DNA of 64,000 nucleotides, taken from Streptomyces gelaticus (lineage in GTDB: Bacteria; Actinomycetota; Actinomycetes; Streptomycetales; Streptomycetaceae). Positions 1 to 7,751 of the stretch are shown here, piece after piece. A program made the translations under genes and the position numbers. The DNA lies in contig NZ_BMTF01000010.1 in the NCBI RefSeq assembly GCF_014649535.1, forward strand, positions 1 through 64,000, read 5' to 3'. The notes beneath the pieces were generated by a model. It was not told the DNA's origin and ran no database searches. It saw only the letters and a list, made by a program, of their open reading frames with translations. The first letter of the stretch is position 1, and each line of letters opens with the position of its first letter.

Positions 1-74
1 AGGTCATCAGCGAAGTGCCGGTCGCCAGTGGCGTCGGGCACGTACTTCACACAGACAACGATCCTCAAGCTCAC
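1..74 (-). CDS. etfB: Electron transfer flavoprotein subunit beta, N-terminal fragment (cut by window edge)
   Basis: Only about 24 codons are present. Read leftward from a GTG at 74, the peptide begins VSLRIVVCVKYVPDATGD, the characteristic N-terminus of EtfB/FixA beta subunits. These form a heterodimer with EtfA that passes electrons from acyl-CoA and related dehydrogenases to the quinone pool. A good ribosome binding site (AGGAGAG) lies just upstream. The thioredoxin and flavin reductase genes upstream on the same strand suggest a redox neighbourhood. The rest of the gene lies outside the window. Confidence 0.8.
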   Translation of the reverse strand, partial: MSLRIVVCVKYVPDATGDRHFADD

Positions 75-275
75 GCCGGCTCTCCTACTGCATCGTCATT
101 TCTGGGCTGCCTTGTTGCACGCAGCATAGGCGCCTGATGGGGCGGTTTCCGGTCGGGTCGACCGATGCTCCGAAGGAAATATTACTAGTCAGTACACCCA
201 GTGTTTCACCCATGAGCAAGCGCTCGGAACTGTGATCTGCCCAACGTACGGCGCCCAAGTGCCGCCTGGGCGGGA

Positions 276-782
276 TCAGTCCCGCAGAGCGTTGAAACGG
301 CCCTGGTGATAGAGCAGCGGACGACCGCCCCCGGCCGGGTCACCGGCCACGGCCTGTGCGATCACGATCCGGTGGTCCCCCGCCGGGACCCGGGCGACCA
401 CGCGGCAGACCAGCCACGCGAGCACTCCGTCGAGCACCGGCACTCCTTCGGGCCCGCTGCGCCAATAGGTGGACGGGCCGAACCGGTCGGCGCCGCTGCG
501 GGCGAAAGTGGCGGCCAGCTCCTGCTGGTGCTCGCCGAGTATGTGGATGCCGACGTGCTCGGCCTCGGCCAGGACCGGCCAGCTGGAGGACGAGGTGCCG
601 ACCCCGAAGGAGATCAGCGGCGGCTCGGCGGCGACGGAGTTGAGCGAGGTGGCGGTGAAGCCGACCGGCCGGTCACCCGCGGCGGTGATCACGGCGACAC
701 CGGCGGCATGCTGCCGGAAGACGGCGCGGAGCAGTTCGGGGGATGCCCGGCATGTGCTGCCGAGCTCGGGTGAAGCCGTCAT
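276..782 (-). CDS. Flavin reductase-like, FMN-binding domain protein
   Basis: 168 aa, the full length of a single-domain flavin reductase (DIM6/NTAB family). These proteins bind FMN or FAD and reduce it with NAD(P)H, often supplying reduced flavin to a monooxygenase. Family signatures are the early stretch RQHAAGVAVIT, the conserved GFTATSLNSVAAEPPLISF (flavin phosphate region), and the C-terminal pattern ending PLLYHQGRFNAL, which is typical of the fold's last strand. The start is an ATG with AGAAGGAAAG upstream. No monooxygenase partner lies beside it. It sits between a thioredoxin gene and etfB on the same strand, about 200 nt from each, so co-transcription is possible but not shown. Confidence 0.85.
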   Translation of the reverse strand: MTASPELGSTCRASPELLRAVFRQHAAGVAVITAAGDRPVGFTATSLNSVAAEPPLISFGVGTSSSSWPVLAEAEHVGIHILGEHQQELAATFARSGADRFGPSTYWRSGPEGVPVLDGVLAWLVCRVVARVPAGDHRIVIAQAVAGDPAGGGRPLLYHQGRFNALRD

Positions 783-983
783 GGAGATGTCTTTCCTTCT
801 GCGGAAGAGGCCGTACGGGGCTGCGGTTGCTCAGGCACCCGGACAGCGCGCACTTGCGTGGCGGGCGAGATCCACATGGACCCGGCCGTAGAGAAGGAGT
901 TCCGGCGGCACAGCGTCAGACTGACGATACGTGGTGGGCGCAGTCAAGAGCGTTCCGCAATGTGGGAGATGCGTCACGGTCCG

Positions 984-1334
984 TCACACCGCCTGCCCCA
1001 GCGCGGCGACCACGTCGACGGTGCGCGGCTGCCCGACCGCCCGGCGGACGATCCGGCCGGCCGCGTCGAGGACCAGCACGGTCGGTGTCCGGCTGATCCC
1101 CAGCTCCCGCACGAGGGTGAGATGCGCCTCGGCGTCGATCTCCACATGGGCCACGCCGTCCACCATGCGCGCCACCTCGCCGAGCGTGCGGCGGGTCGCC
1201 CGGCAGGGCTGGCAGAACGCACTGGAGAACTGCACCAGGGTGGCCCGCTCCCCCAGTTCGGCGCCGAGCCGGGCCGCGTCCAGCGGTCCTTCACGAGTCT
1301 GCCTGTCCACCCTCGGCCTCCTGTCAGAGCTCAT
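984..1334 (-). CDS. Thioredoxin family protein
   Basis: 116 aa cytoplasmic thioredoxin fold with no signal peptide. The active site reads SSAFCQPC, with Cys41 and Cys44 (CQPC, where classical thioredoxin has CGPC), and the cis-proline is in GISRTPTVLVL (Pro84). The replacement of Gly by Gln in the CxxC motif should alter redox potential and partner choice. It probably acts as a thiol-disulfide reductase. The adjoining flavin reductase and etfB on the same strand make a redox-related transcription unit plausible. The ATG at 1334 has only a weak ribosome binding site; a GTG eight codons in is an alternative. Confidence 0.85.
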   Translation of the reverse strand: MSSDRRPRVDRQTREGPLDAARLGAELGERATLVQFSSAFCQPCRATRRTLGEVARMVDGVAHVEIDAEAHLTLVRELGISRTPTVLVLDAAGRIVRRAVGQPRTVDVVAALGQAV

Positions 1335-1528
1335 CGCAAGAGGTCAGCGCCACCGGCCCGCGAGACATTCCCGGAGGTTCCACGTGACGAGAATCTCGCG
1401 GCCCGAGCCCTCGGAGACTGGCCACCACGTCGCGCATGGGGCACGATCAGCGCCATGCCGCAAACCTACGGCTGCGTAACTTCCGCCGGGAGAACCCTCC
1501 TCAGGCGCTGAAGAAGGGTCTTCCCCAG

Positions 1529-2251
1529 ATGGCAGAACTCGTCTATCGGCCGGTCATCGGCGCCGCTCGTACGCTTTTCAAGGCGCTCGACCTGAAGATC
1601 GACACCCAGGGTTCCGAGCACATCCCGAAGACCGGTGGCGCGGTACTGGTGAGCAACCACATCAGCTATCTGGACTTCATCTTCACCGGGCTCGCGGCCC
1701 TGCCGCAGAAGCGACTCGTCCGTTTCATGGCGAAGGAGTCGGTCTTCCGGCACAAGGTCTCGGGACCGCTGATGCGCGGTATGAAGCACATCCCCGTCGA
1801 CCGCAAGCAGGGCGAGGAGGCGTATGCGCACGCGCTCGCCTCGTTGCGCTCGGGCGAGATCGTCGGCGTGTTCCCCGAGGCCACCATCTCGGAGTCGTTC
1901 ACACTGAAGAGCTTCAAGTCGGGTGCCGCCCGGCTCGCCCAGGAGGCCGGGGTGCCGCTGATCCCGATGGCGCTGTGGGGGACGCAGCGGCTGTGGACCA
2001 AGGGCCGGCCGCGCAATCTCAAGCGCAACCACGTGCCGGTGACGATCCGGGTCGGTGAGCCGGTGGAGGCACCCACCGACCAGTACGCGGGCGCGATCAC
2101 CCGTCGGCTGCGGGAGCGGGTCCAGGAGCTCCTGGAGGCGGCCCAGCGCGCCTATCCGGTGCGCCCGAAGGACGCGAGCGACACCTGGTGGGTGCCCGCA
2201 CACCTCGGAGGTACGGCCCCGACCGCCGCCGAGGTGCGGGAGAAGAGCTGA
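1529..2251 (+). CDS. 1-acyl-sn-glycerol-3-phosphate acyltransferase family protein (PlsC-type)
   Basis: 240 aa. It carries the glycerophosphate acyltransferase signatures: block I NHISYLD (His44-x4-Asp49, the catalytic HX4D) and block III FPEATIS (residues 115-121) that holds the glycerol phosphate. The likely reaction transfers a fatty acyl chain to lysophosphatidic acid or another lysolipid at the membrane. I chose the internal ATG at 1529 (MAELVYRP) because homologues begin there and the upstream 31 codons do not look like family sequence. A 10-bp GC-rich hairpin at 2283-2320 follows the stop. Confidence 0.9.
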   Translation: MAELVYRPVIGAARTLFKALDLKIDTQGSEHIPKTGGAVLVSNHISYLDFIFTGLAALPQKRLVRFMAKESVFRHKVSGPLMRGMKHIPVDRKQGEEAYAHALASLRSGEIVGVFPEATISESFTLKSFKSGAARLAQEAGVPLIPMALWGTQRLWTKGRPRNLKRNHVPVTIRVGEPVEAPTDQYAGAITRRLRERVQELLEAAQRAYPVRPKDASDTWWVPAHLGGTAPTAAEVREKS

Positions 2252-2282
2252 CCCGGCCGGTTCGCGGTCACGGCCGAAACGT

Positions 2283-2320
2283 CACTCCGGGGTGCGGACG
2301 CCGCTCCGTGCCCCGGAGTG
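2283..2320 (+). terminator. GC-rich hairpin after the PlsC-type gene
   Basis: Perfect 10-bp inverted repeat CACTCCGGGG (2283-2292) / CCCCGGAGTG (2311-2320) with an 18-nt loop, 31 nt after the acyltransferase stop. There is no U-tract, which is usual for Streptomyces terminators. Confidence 0.55.
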
Positions 2321-2333
2321 CGGCCCGCCCGGC

Positions 2334-2450
2334 TCAGAGCGCCGGTCGGACCGGCCACGCCGGGCGCTCCTCGTCGAGCGAGAACTGCGCGTCGACGCCC
2401 TGCTGGATCAGCTCCATGGTCGCCGAGCGTAGGTATGCGGCCGACCGCAC
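2334..2450 (-). CDS. Possible small protein downstream of threonine aldolase
   Basis: Candidate 38-aa reading frame starting at GTG 2450 and ending TGA at 2334; internal sequence includes ATMELIQQGVDAQFSLDEE. It shows Streptomyces-like GC-rich third positions. It lies in the same frame as, and directly after, the TAG stop of the threonine aldolase gene with no intervening stop, so it could also be the trace of a once-longer C-terminus. I do not recognise the family. The inverted repeat at 2430-2481 overlaps its start. Ribosome binding site weak. Confidence 0.3.
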   Translation of the reverse strand: MRSAAYLRSATMELIQQGVDAQFSLDEERPAWPVRPAL

Positions 2451-2481
2451 GTCAATGACTTTCCGATCGACCGCATACCTA
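2430..2481. repeat. 11-bp inverted repeat between threonine aldolase and the downstream region
   Basis: TAGGTATGCGG (2430-2440) and CCGCATACCTA (2471-2481) are perfect reverse complements 30 nt apart, beginning 12 nt past the threonine aldolase stop. It could be a terminator stem for that minus-strand operon or a protein-binding site. It is unusually AT-containing for a terminator in this genome. Confidence 0.5.
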
Positions 2482-2492
2482 TTCAGTTTTGG

Positions 2493-3572
2493 CTACTTCG
2501 CCATCTCTTCCTTCAGCGCGAGGACGAACGCGTCGACGTCGTCCTCCGTCGTGTCGAAGGCGCACATCCAGCGCACATCGCCGGCCGCCTCGTCCCAGAA
2601 GTAGAAGCGGAAGCGCTTCTGCAGCCGCTCGCTGACCTCGTGCGGCAGCCGGGCGAAGACGGCGTTGGCCTGGACGGGGTGGAGGATCTCCACCCCGTCC
2701 ACCGCGCGCACGCCCTCGGCGAGCCGCTGGGCCATCTCGTTGGCATGCCGGGCGTTGCGCAGCCAGAGGTCTCCGGCGAGCAGCGCCTCCAGCTGTACGG
2801 AGACGAAGCGCATCTTCGACGCGAGCTGCATCGACAGCTTGCGCAGATGCTTCATGGCGCGGACGGCGTCCGGGTTCAGGACGACCACGGCCTCACCGAA
2901 GATCGCCCCGTTCTTCGTGCCGCCGAAGGACAGGACGTCGATGCCGACGGTGTTGGTGAACGTACGCATCGGTACGTCCAGCGACGCCGCGGCGTTGGCT
3001 ATCCGAGCCCCGTCCAGATGGACCTTCATGCCGTGTCCGTGGGCGTGGTCGCAGATGGCACGGATCTCGTCCGGGGTGTAGACCGTGCCCAGCTCGGTGT
3101 TCTGGGTGATCGAGACGACCTGCGGCATGGCACGGTGCTCGTCGTCCCAGCCGTACGCCTGCCGGTCGATGAGTTCGGGGGTGAGCTTGCCGTCCGGGGT
3201 GGGCACGGTGAGCAGCTTGAGGCCCCCCACTCGCTCCGGGGCTCCGCCCTCGTCCACATTGATATGGGCGGACTCGGCACAGATCACGGCGCCCCAGCGG
3301 TCGGTCATCGCCTGGAGGGAGACGACGTTGGCGCCGGTTCCGTTGAACACCGGGAAGGCCTCGGCGGTGGGGCCGAAGTGACTGTGCATGACGCGCTGGA
3401 GGTGCTCGGTGTACTCGTCCTCGCCGTAGGCGATCTGGTGACCGCCGTTGGCGAGGGCGAGTGCCGCGAGGATCTCCGGGTGCGTGCCCGCGTAGTTGTC
3501 GCTGGCGAAACCGCGGATCTGCGGGTCGTGGTGGCGCCGCGCGTCGGTCCTTACGGTTGTGGGGTCAGCCAC
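2493..3572 (-). CDS. Low-specificity L-threonine aldolase family protein
   Basis: 359 aa PLP enzyme of fold type I. The family reaction cleaves L-threonine or allo-threonine to glycine and acetaldehyde. It begins near RGFASDNYAGTHPEI (family: SDNxxGxxPEI). It has the PLP-phosphate/ring segment VFNGTGANVVSL, the aspartate of VHLDGARIANAA, and the Schiff-base lysine in SFGGTKNGAIFGEAVV. The reading frame stays open far upstream, but homologous sequence starts at VADPTT, so I place the start at GTG 3572. That start overlaps the 3' end of the SDR gene by 22 nt, which implies translational coupling in the operon DUF6421 > SDR > aldolase. Confidence 0.88.
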   Translation of the reverse strand: MADPTTVRTDARRHHDPQIRGFASDNYAGTHPEILAALALANGGHQIAYGEDEYTEHLQRVMHSHFGPTAEAFPVFNGTGANVVSLQAMTDRWGAVICAESAHINVDEGGAPERVGGLKLLTVPTPDGKLTPELIDRQAYGWDDEHRAMPQVVSITQNTELGTVYTPDEIRAICDHAHGHGMKVHLDGARIANAAASLDVPMRTFTNTVGIDVLSFGGTKNGAIFGEAVVVLNPDAVRAMKHLRKLSMQLASKMRFVSVQLEALLAGDLWLRNARHANEMAQRLAEGVRAVDGVEILHPVQANAVFARLPHEVSERLQKRFRFYFWDEAAGDVRWMCAFDTTEDDVDAFVLALKEEMAK

Positions 3573-4348
3573 AGGCGCTTTCCGTTCACTTCCGGGGCGG
3601 GCCGGTCCCAGACGCCGGCGATGGCATCGGCCAGTTCCTTGACGTCGGTGAAGCCCGCGAATTTCGCATTCGGGCGCTCGGCGCGCATCGCGTCGTGCAC
3701 CAGTGCCTTGACGACCAGGATCGCAGCCGCCGTCCTCGGCCCTTCGTCGCCCCCCGCCTTGCGGAACGCGTCCGCCAGCGCGAGCGTCCAGGCCTCGGCC
3801 GCCGCCTTCGACGCGGAATAGGCCGCGTTTCCCGCAGTGGGCTTGCTCGCCCCGGCCGCGCTGATCAGCACATAGCGACCCCGGTCGCTGCGCTGAAGCC
3901 CCTCCTGGAAGGCCAGCGAGGTGTGCTGGACCGTACGGATCAGCAGCTTCTCCAGCAGGTTCCAGTCGGCGAGGTCGGTCTCGGCGAAGCTCGCGCTGCC
4001 TCGCCAGCCGCCGACGAGGTGGACCAGGCCGTCGATCCGGCCGAATTCCTTCTCGGTCTTGTGCGCCCATTCACGGGCGGCATCGAGGTCCAGCAGATCG
4101 ACCGTGTCACCGGTGACGGTGGCGCCGCCGTGGGCGTAGCGCGCGGCGTCGACCGCCTCGGCGAGGCGGGTGGCGTCCGCGTCGGAGGCGACGACGGTCG
4201 CTCCGGCCTCGGCGAGCCTCAGCAATGTGGCCCGGCCGGCCGGACCTGCGGCCCCGGCCACCGCAACCACGGCACCTTCGAGAGCACCGCTCCCGTTGCC
4301 CCTGCCGTTTCCGTTCATGGCCACCGCCTCCTCAGACCCGGCGCTCAC
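3551..4348 (-). CDS. Short-chain dehydrogenase/reductase (SDR) family oxidoreductase
   Basis: 265 aa. The N-terminal Rossmann motif VAVAGAAGPAGRATLLRL supplies the GxxGxxG NAD(P) loop and the catalytic pair is in AAYSASKAAAEAW (YxxxK). It should act as an NAD(P)-dependent alcohol or carbonyl oxidoreductase; the substrate cannot be read from sequence. Its GTG start overlaps the stop of the upstream DUF6421 gene by 4 nt (GTGA), and its 3' end overlaps the aldolase start, so the three genes form one tightly coupled operon. An internal ATG ten codons in (4318) is an alternative start. The DUF6421-SDR pairing suggests the SDR works with that uncharacterised protein. Confidence 0.85.
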   Translation of the reverse strand: MSAGSEEAVAMNGNGRGNGSGALEGAVVAVAGAAGPAGRATLLRLAEAGATVVASDADATRLAEAVDAARYAHGGATVTGDTVDLLDLDAAREWAHKTEKEFGRIDGLVHLVGGWRGSASFAETDLADWNLLEKLLIRTVQHTSLAFQEGLQRSDRGRYVLISAAGASKPTAGNAAYSASKAAAEAWTLALADAFRKAGGDEGPRTAAAILVVKALVHDAMRAERPNAKFAGFTDVKELADAIAGVWDRPAPEVNGKRLWLTPQP

Positions 4349-5742
4349 GCGGCTGCCTGCTCGGCATCCGCGGCGGTGATCCCCTTGGTCGAGGCGATCA
4401 CGTTCTTCAGCTTCTTGGAGAGCGCCTCATAGAACATGCTCAGGGGAAACTCGTCCGGAAGCACATCGTCGACGAGCTTACGCGGCGGCAGCGACAGGTC
4501 CAGTGCGTCCGGGCCCTTGGCCCAGCGGGAGCCCGGGTGCGGGGCGAGGTAGGTGGAGACCAGGTCGTACGCGGCGAACCAGTGGACGAGCTTGGGGCGG
4601 TCGATTCCGTCGCGGTAGAGCTTCTCGATCTCGGCGCAGAGCTGGTTGGTGATCTGCGGGGCCCGGTCCCAGTCGATCTTCAGCGTGTTGTCGGTCCAGC
4701 GGACCACGTCGTGCTTGTGGAGGTACGCGAAGAGCAGCTGGCCGCCGAGACCGTCGTAGTTGCGGACGCGCTCACCGGTGACGGGGAAGCGGAACATCCG
4801 GTCGAACAGCACGGCGTACTGCACGTCACGGCCCTGGGCGAAGCCGTCGGCCTCCAGTTTCACGGCCTCCTTGAAGGCGGTGAGGTCGCAGCGGAGCTCT
4901 TCGAGGCCGTACATCCAGAACGGCTGGCGCTGCTTGATCATGAAGGGGTCGAAGGGCAGGTCGCCGTGGCTGTGCGTCCGGTCGTGGACCATGTCCCAGA
5001 GCACGAAGGCCTGCTCGCAGCGCTGCTGGTCGGCAACCATGTCCCGGATGTCCTCGGGCAGCTCGACGCCGAGCAGTTCGACCGAGGCCTCGGTGACCCG
5101 GCGGAAGCGGGCCGCCTCGCGGTCGCAGAAGATGCCGCCCCAGCTGAAGCGCTCGGGGGCCTCGCGCACGGCGATGGTCTCCGGGAAGAGCACGGCGGAG
5201 TTGGTGTCGTAACCCGAGGTGAAGTCCTCGAAGGTGATGCCGCAGAACAGCGGGTTGTCATAACGGGTCGCTTCGAGCTCGGCCAGCCACTCGGGCCAGA
5301 CCATCCGCAGCACGACCGCTTCGAGGTTGCGGTCCGGATTGCCGTTCTGCGTGTACATCGCGAAGACGACGAGGTGCTGCAGTCCGTCGGCGCGGTCCTT
5401 GGCCGGCTGGAAGGCGAGCAGCGAGTCGAGGAAGTCCGGCACACCGAAGCCGTCCTCGGCCCAGCGGCGCAGGTCCGCGGCGAGGGCACGGTGGTACGCG
5501 GCGTCGTGCGGGAGCAGCGGGGAGAGCTCCTCGACCGCGGCGATCACGCGGCCGAGCGTCGACCGGGCGGCCTGGGGGGACGGTGCGCCCTCGGCCTCGA
5601 AGTCGATGGAACCGTCCTTCGACTGCCAGGGGCGGATCTCCTCCACAGCATCCTTGAGCACGGGCCAGGCGGGATGGTCGACCACCCGCTGATCCGTGGC
5701 TATGCCGCCCGCAGCAGCGTCCTGCACAAGAATTTCCGTCAT
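4345..5742 (-). CDS. DUF6421 family protein
   Basis: 465 aa soluble protein, first gene of the overlapping operon with the SDR and threonine aldolase. It matches my recollection of the uncharacterised DUF6421 family: conserved-looking stretches include MVWPEWLAELEATRYDNPLF and WDMVHDRTHSHGDLPFDPF, the latter with a His/Asp cluster (DRTHSHGD) that could bind metal. No signal peptide or membrane segment is visible. The ATG at 5742 is chosen because GGAGGAAG sits at ideal distance and the peptide MTEILVQDAA begins a coherent protein; the reading frame extends 35 codons further without coding character. Function unknown. Confidence 0.8.
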   Translation of the reverse strand: MTEILVQDAAAGGIATDQRVVDHPAWPVLKDAVEEIRPWQSKDGSIDFEAEGAPSPQAARSTLGRVIAAVEELSPLLPHDAAYHRALAADLRRWAEDGFGVPDFLDSLLAFQPAKDRADGLQHLVVFAMYTQNGNPDRNLEAVVLRMVWPEWLAELEATRYDNPLFCGITFEDFTSGYDTNSAVLFPETIAVREAPERFSWGGIFCDREAARFRRVTEASVELLGVELPEDIRDMVADQQRCEQAFVLWDMVHDRTHSHGDLPFDPFMIKQRQPFWMYGLEELRCDLTAFKEAVKLEADGFAQGRDVQYAVLFDRMFRFPVTGERVRNYDGLGGQLLFAYLHKHDVVRWTDNTLKIDWDRAPQITNQLCAEIEKLYRDGIDRPKLVHWFAAYDLVSTYLAPHPGSRWAKGPDALDLSLPPRKLVDDVLPDEFPLSMFYEALSKKLKNVIASTKGITAADAEQAAA

Positions 5743-6026
5743 AACACTTCCTCCACAGGAGAACCTCGCGTTAAGCAACCGTATCCATGTGCGGTTCCTT
5801 GAGACAAGTGGGCCCCAGAAAATTATCCTGCCGACCCCCTTGGTCACCGCGATTCTTCCTGCGCGGACCGCTCCCGGCGGCTACTTCCGTCGGACGGGCG
5901 GGCGCGGCAGGTGTCCGCCCTCCCCCGCTCCCCCAGCGCCGTTAGGCTGCCGGAACGCCGTATGCCGTAGCGCCTCGTGGGTAGGAGCCGCACGCGGGAA
6001 GACACCGTCGACGGAAGCGGGTTGCC

Positions 6027-6710
6027 TTGTCTTTTCTCACCATCGGACATCGCGGAGTGATGGGTGTCGAGCCGGAGAACACCCTGCGCTCGTTCGTCCA
6101 CGCCGAACGGGCCGGGATGGACGCGATCGAACTGGACCTTCATCTGAGCAAGGACGGCGAGCTGGCCGTGATGCACGACGCCGATGTGGACCGTACGACG
6201 GACGGCACGGGGCCGATCAACGAGAAGACCCTGTCCGAACTGCGGGAACTCGATGCCGGGCAGGGCGAGCGGGTGCCGTTCTTCGAGGAGGTGCTCGACG
6301 CCGTACGGTCCCCCGTGCAGGCCGAGATCAAGGACGCGGCCGCGGCCCGTGCCCTGGCGGAAGTGATACTGCGACGCGGTCTCACCGACCGGGTCGAGGT
6401 GTCCTCGTTCCATGACGAGGCGGTGGCCGAGATCGCCCGGCTGGTGCCGGGGGTACGGACCGTGCTCATCGCCAGCCGCTGGCAGGGCGATGTGGTGGAC
6501 CGGGCGAAGGCGGTGGGGGCGGCGACGCTGGCGCTGAACATCCGCCGCCTCACCCTGGAGGTGACCGAACAGGCGCACGCCGAGGGGCTGAAGGTCATCG
6601 GCTGGGTGGTGAACACCCAGGACCATCTGCGACTGGCGCGCGCCCTGCGGCTGGACGGCGCGACCACCGACTACCCGGAGATCCGCCGAGCCGGCCGCTT
6701 CACCGCCTGA
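6027..6710 (+). CDS. Glycerophosphodiester phosphodiesterase family protein
   Basis: 227 aa, TTG start with GGAAG upstream. It hydrolyses glycerophosphodiesters (deacylated phospholipids) to glycerol-3-phosphate and an alcohol. GDPD signatures are clear: GHRGVMGVEPENTLRSF (catalytic His and the EPENT metal site), AIELDLHLSKDGELAVMHD (metal-binding ExD and the second catalytic His), and DRTTDGTGPI. The last part includes the late barrel strand KVIGWVVNT. It lacks a signal peptide, so it is a cytoplasmic form. It stands alone, divergent from the DUF6421 operon across 284 nt. Confidence 0.92.
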   Translation: MSFLTIGHRGVMGVEPENTLRSFVHAERAGMDAIELDLHLSKDGELAVMHDADVDRTTDGTGPINEKTLSELRELDAGQGERVPFFEEVLDAVRSPVQAEIKDAAAARALAEVILRRGLTDRVEVSSFHDEAVAEIARLVPGVRTVLIASRWQGDVVDRAKAVGAATLALNIRRLTLEVTEQAHAEGLKVIGWVVNTQDHLRLARALRLDGATTDYPEIRRAGRFTA

Positions 6711-6735
6711 TCACGGCCCAGGAGCCTTCCCCGGC

Positions 6736-7287
6736 TCAGGCCAGGTCTTTGACCAGCAGCTCGAAGGCGAGGTCGTCACGCTGCGGAACACCGAAGCGCT
6801 CGTCGCCGTACGGGAACGGGCTGAGCCTTCCCGTACGGCGGTAGCCGCGCCGCTCGTACCAGGCGATCAGCTCCTCGCGCACCGAGATCACGGTCATGTG
6901 CATCTCGCGCACCCCCCAGCCCTCCCGGACGGTGCGCTCGGCCTCGGCGATGATCACCTTGCCGAGCCCGGCCCCCTGCAGTTCGGGGCGGACCGCGAAC
7001 ATGCCGAAGTAGGCGGCGTCTCCACGGTGTTCGAGCTGGCAGCAGGCGATGAGCGCACCCTCGCGCTCCACCACGAGCATCCGGCTGCCGGATGCTCGAA
7101 GAACCTGCCGCACACCGTCCGGGTCCGTCCGCTGCCCCTGCAGGATGTCTGCCTCGGTGGTCCATCCGGCCCGGCTCGAATCCCCGCGGTACGCCGACTC
7201 GATCAGTGTCACCAGTGCGGGCACATCGGCGTCGGCAGCGTCGCGGAAGGTCAGCTGTGCCGGGTCCTGAGCGGGGGCTGTGTCCAT
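6736..7287 (-). CDS. GNAT family N-acetyltransferase
   Basis: 183 aa single GNAT domain. The acetyl-CoA binding motif A is visible as MFAVRPELQGAGLGKVIIAEAE (Q/R-x-x-G-x-G/A), followed by a motif B-like tail WYERRGYRRTGRLSPFPY that matches the usual ALYEKLGF segment. The substrate is unknown. It is a short monocistronic gene between convergent and divergent neighbours, with ATG at 7287 in a good context (GGAGAG upstream). Confidence 0.88.
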   Translation of the reverse strand: MDTAPAQDPAQLTFRDAADADVPALVTLIESAYRGDSSRAGWTTEADILQGQRTDPDGVRQVLRASGSRMLVVEREGALIACCQLEHRGDAAYFGMFAVRPELQGAGLGKVIIAEAERTVREGWGVREMHMTVISVREELIAWYERRGYRRTGRLSPFPYGDERFGVPQRDDLAFELLVKDLA

Positions 7288-7351
7288 GGCGGAAGCTCTC
7301 CGTTTCTGTGCTGTGGCCGTGCCGGAGCAGCGTAACCCGGCTGTCCCGAAC

Positions 7352-7357
7352 TAGATT
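7352..7357 (+). promoter_or_regulatory. -10 element (TAGATT) of a probable leaderless promoter for the VOC gene
   Basis: TAGATT lies 7 nt before the ATG at 7365 and there is no Shine-Dalgarno sequence, the arrangement seen in leaderless Streptomyces transcripts. Confidence 0.45.
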
Positions 7358-7364
7358 CGGGCGC

Positions 7365-7751
7365 ATGGTTCATGTGCTGAGCAGCCGGATCCTGTTGCGC
7401 CCGGCCGACCCCGAGCGATCACGGATCTTCTACGGGGAGTCCCTCGGGCTGCCCGTCTACCGGGAGTTCGGCACCGGTCCCGAGCGGGGCACGGTCTACT
7501 TCCTCGGCGGAGGCTTCCTGGAGGTGTCCGGACGTGCCGCCGAACCGCCGGTGCCCGGCCTCGAACTGTGGATGCAGGTGGCGGACGTGCGGGCGGCGCG
7601 CGAAGAGCTGTCGGCCCGGGGCGTCGAGGTGCTGCGGGAGCCGGTGCGCGAGCCCTGGGGTCTCGTCGAGATGTGGATCCACGATCCGGACGGACACCGG
7701 ATCGTCATGGTGGAAGTGCCGGCGGACCATCCGCTGCGGTATCGCCCCTAG
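7365..7751 (+). CDS. VOC (glyoxalase/dioxygenase-like) family protein
   Basis: 128 aa single vicinal-oxygen-chelate domain. It has the two beta-alpha-beta-beta halves: RILLRPADPERSRIFYGESLGLPVY for the first, and ADVRAAREELSARGVEVLREP with WIHDPDGHRIVMVEV for the second. These proteins include glyoxalase I-like enzymes, dioxygenases and antibiotic-sequestering proteins; activity cannot be assigned. The start ATG at 7365 has no ribosome binding site but has TAGATT 7 nt upstream, so the mRNA is probably leaderless. Its 3' end overlaps the convergent MocR gene by 4 nt. Confidence 0.85.
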   Translation: MVHVLSSRILLRPADPERSRIFYGESLGLPVYREFGTGPERGTVYFLGGGFLEVSGRAAEPPVPGLELWMQVADVRAAREELSARGVEVLREPVREPWGLVEMWIHDPDGHRIVMVEVPADHPLRYRP

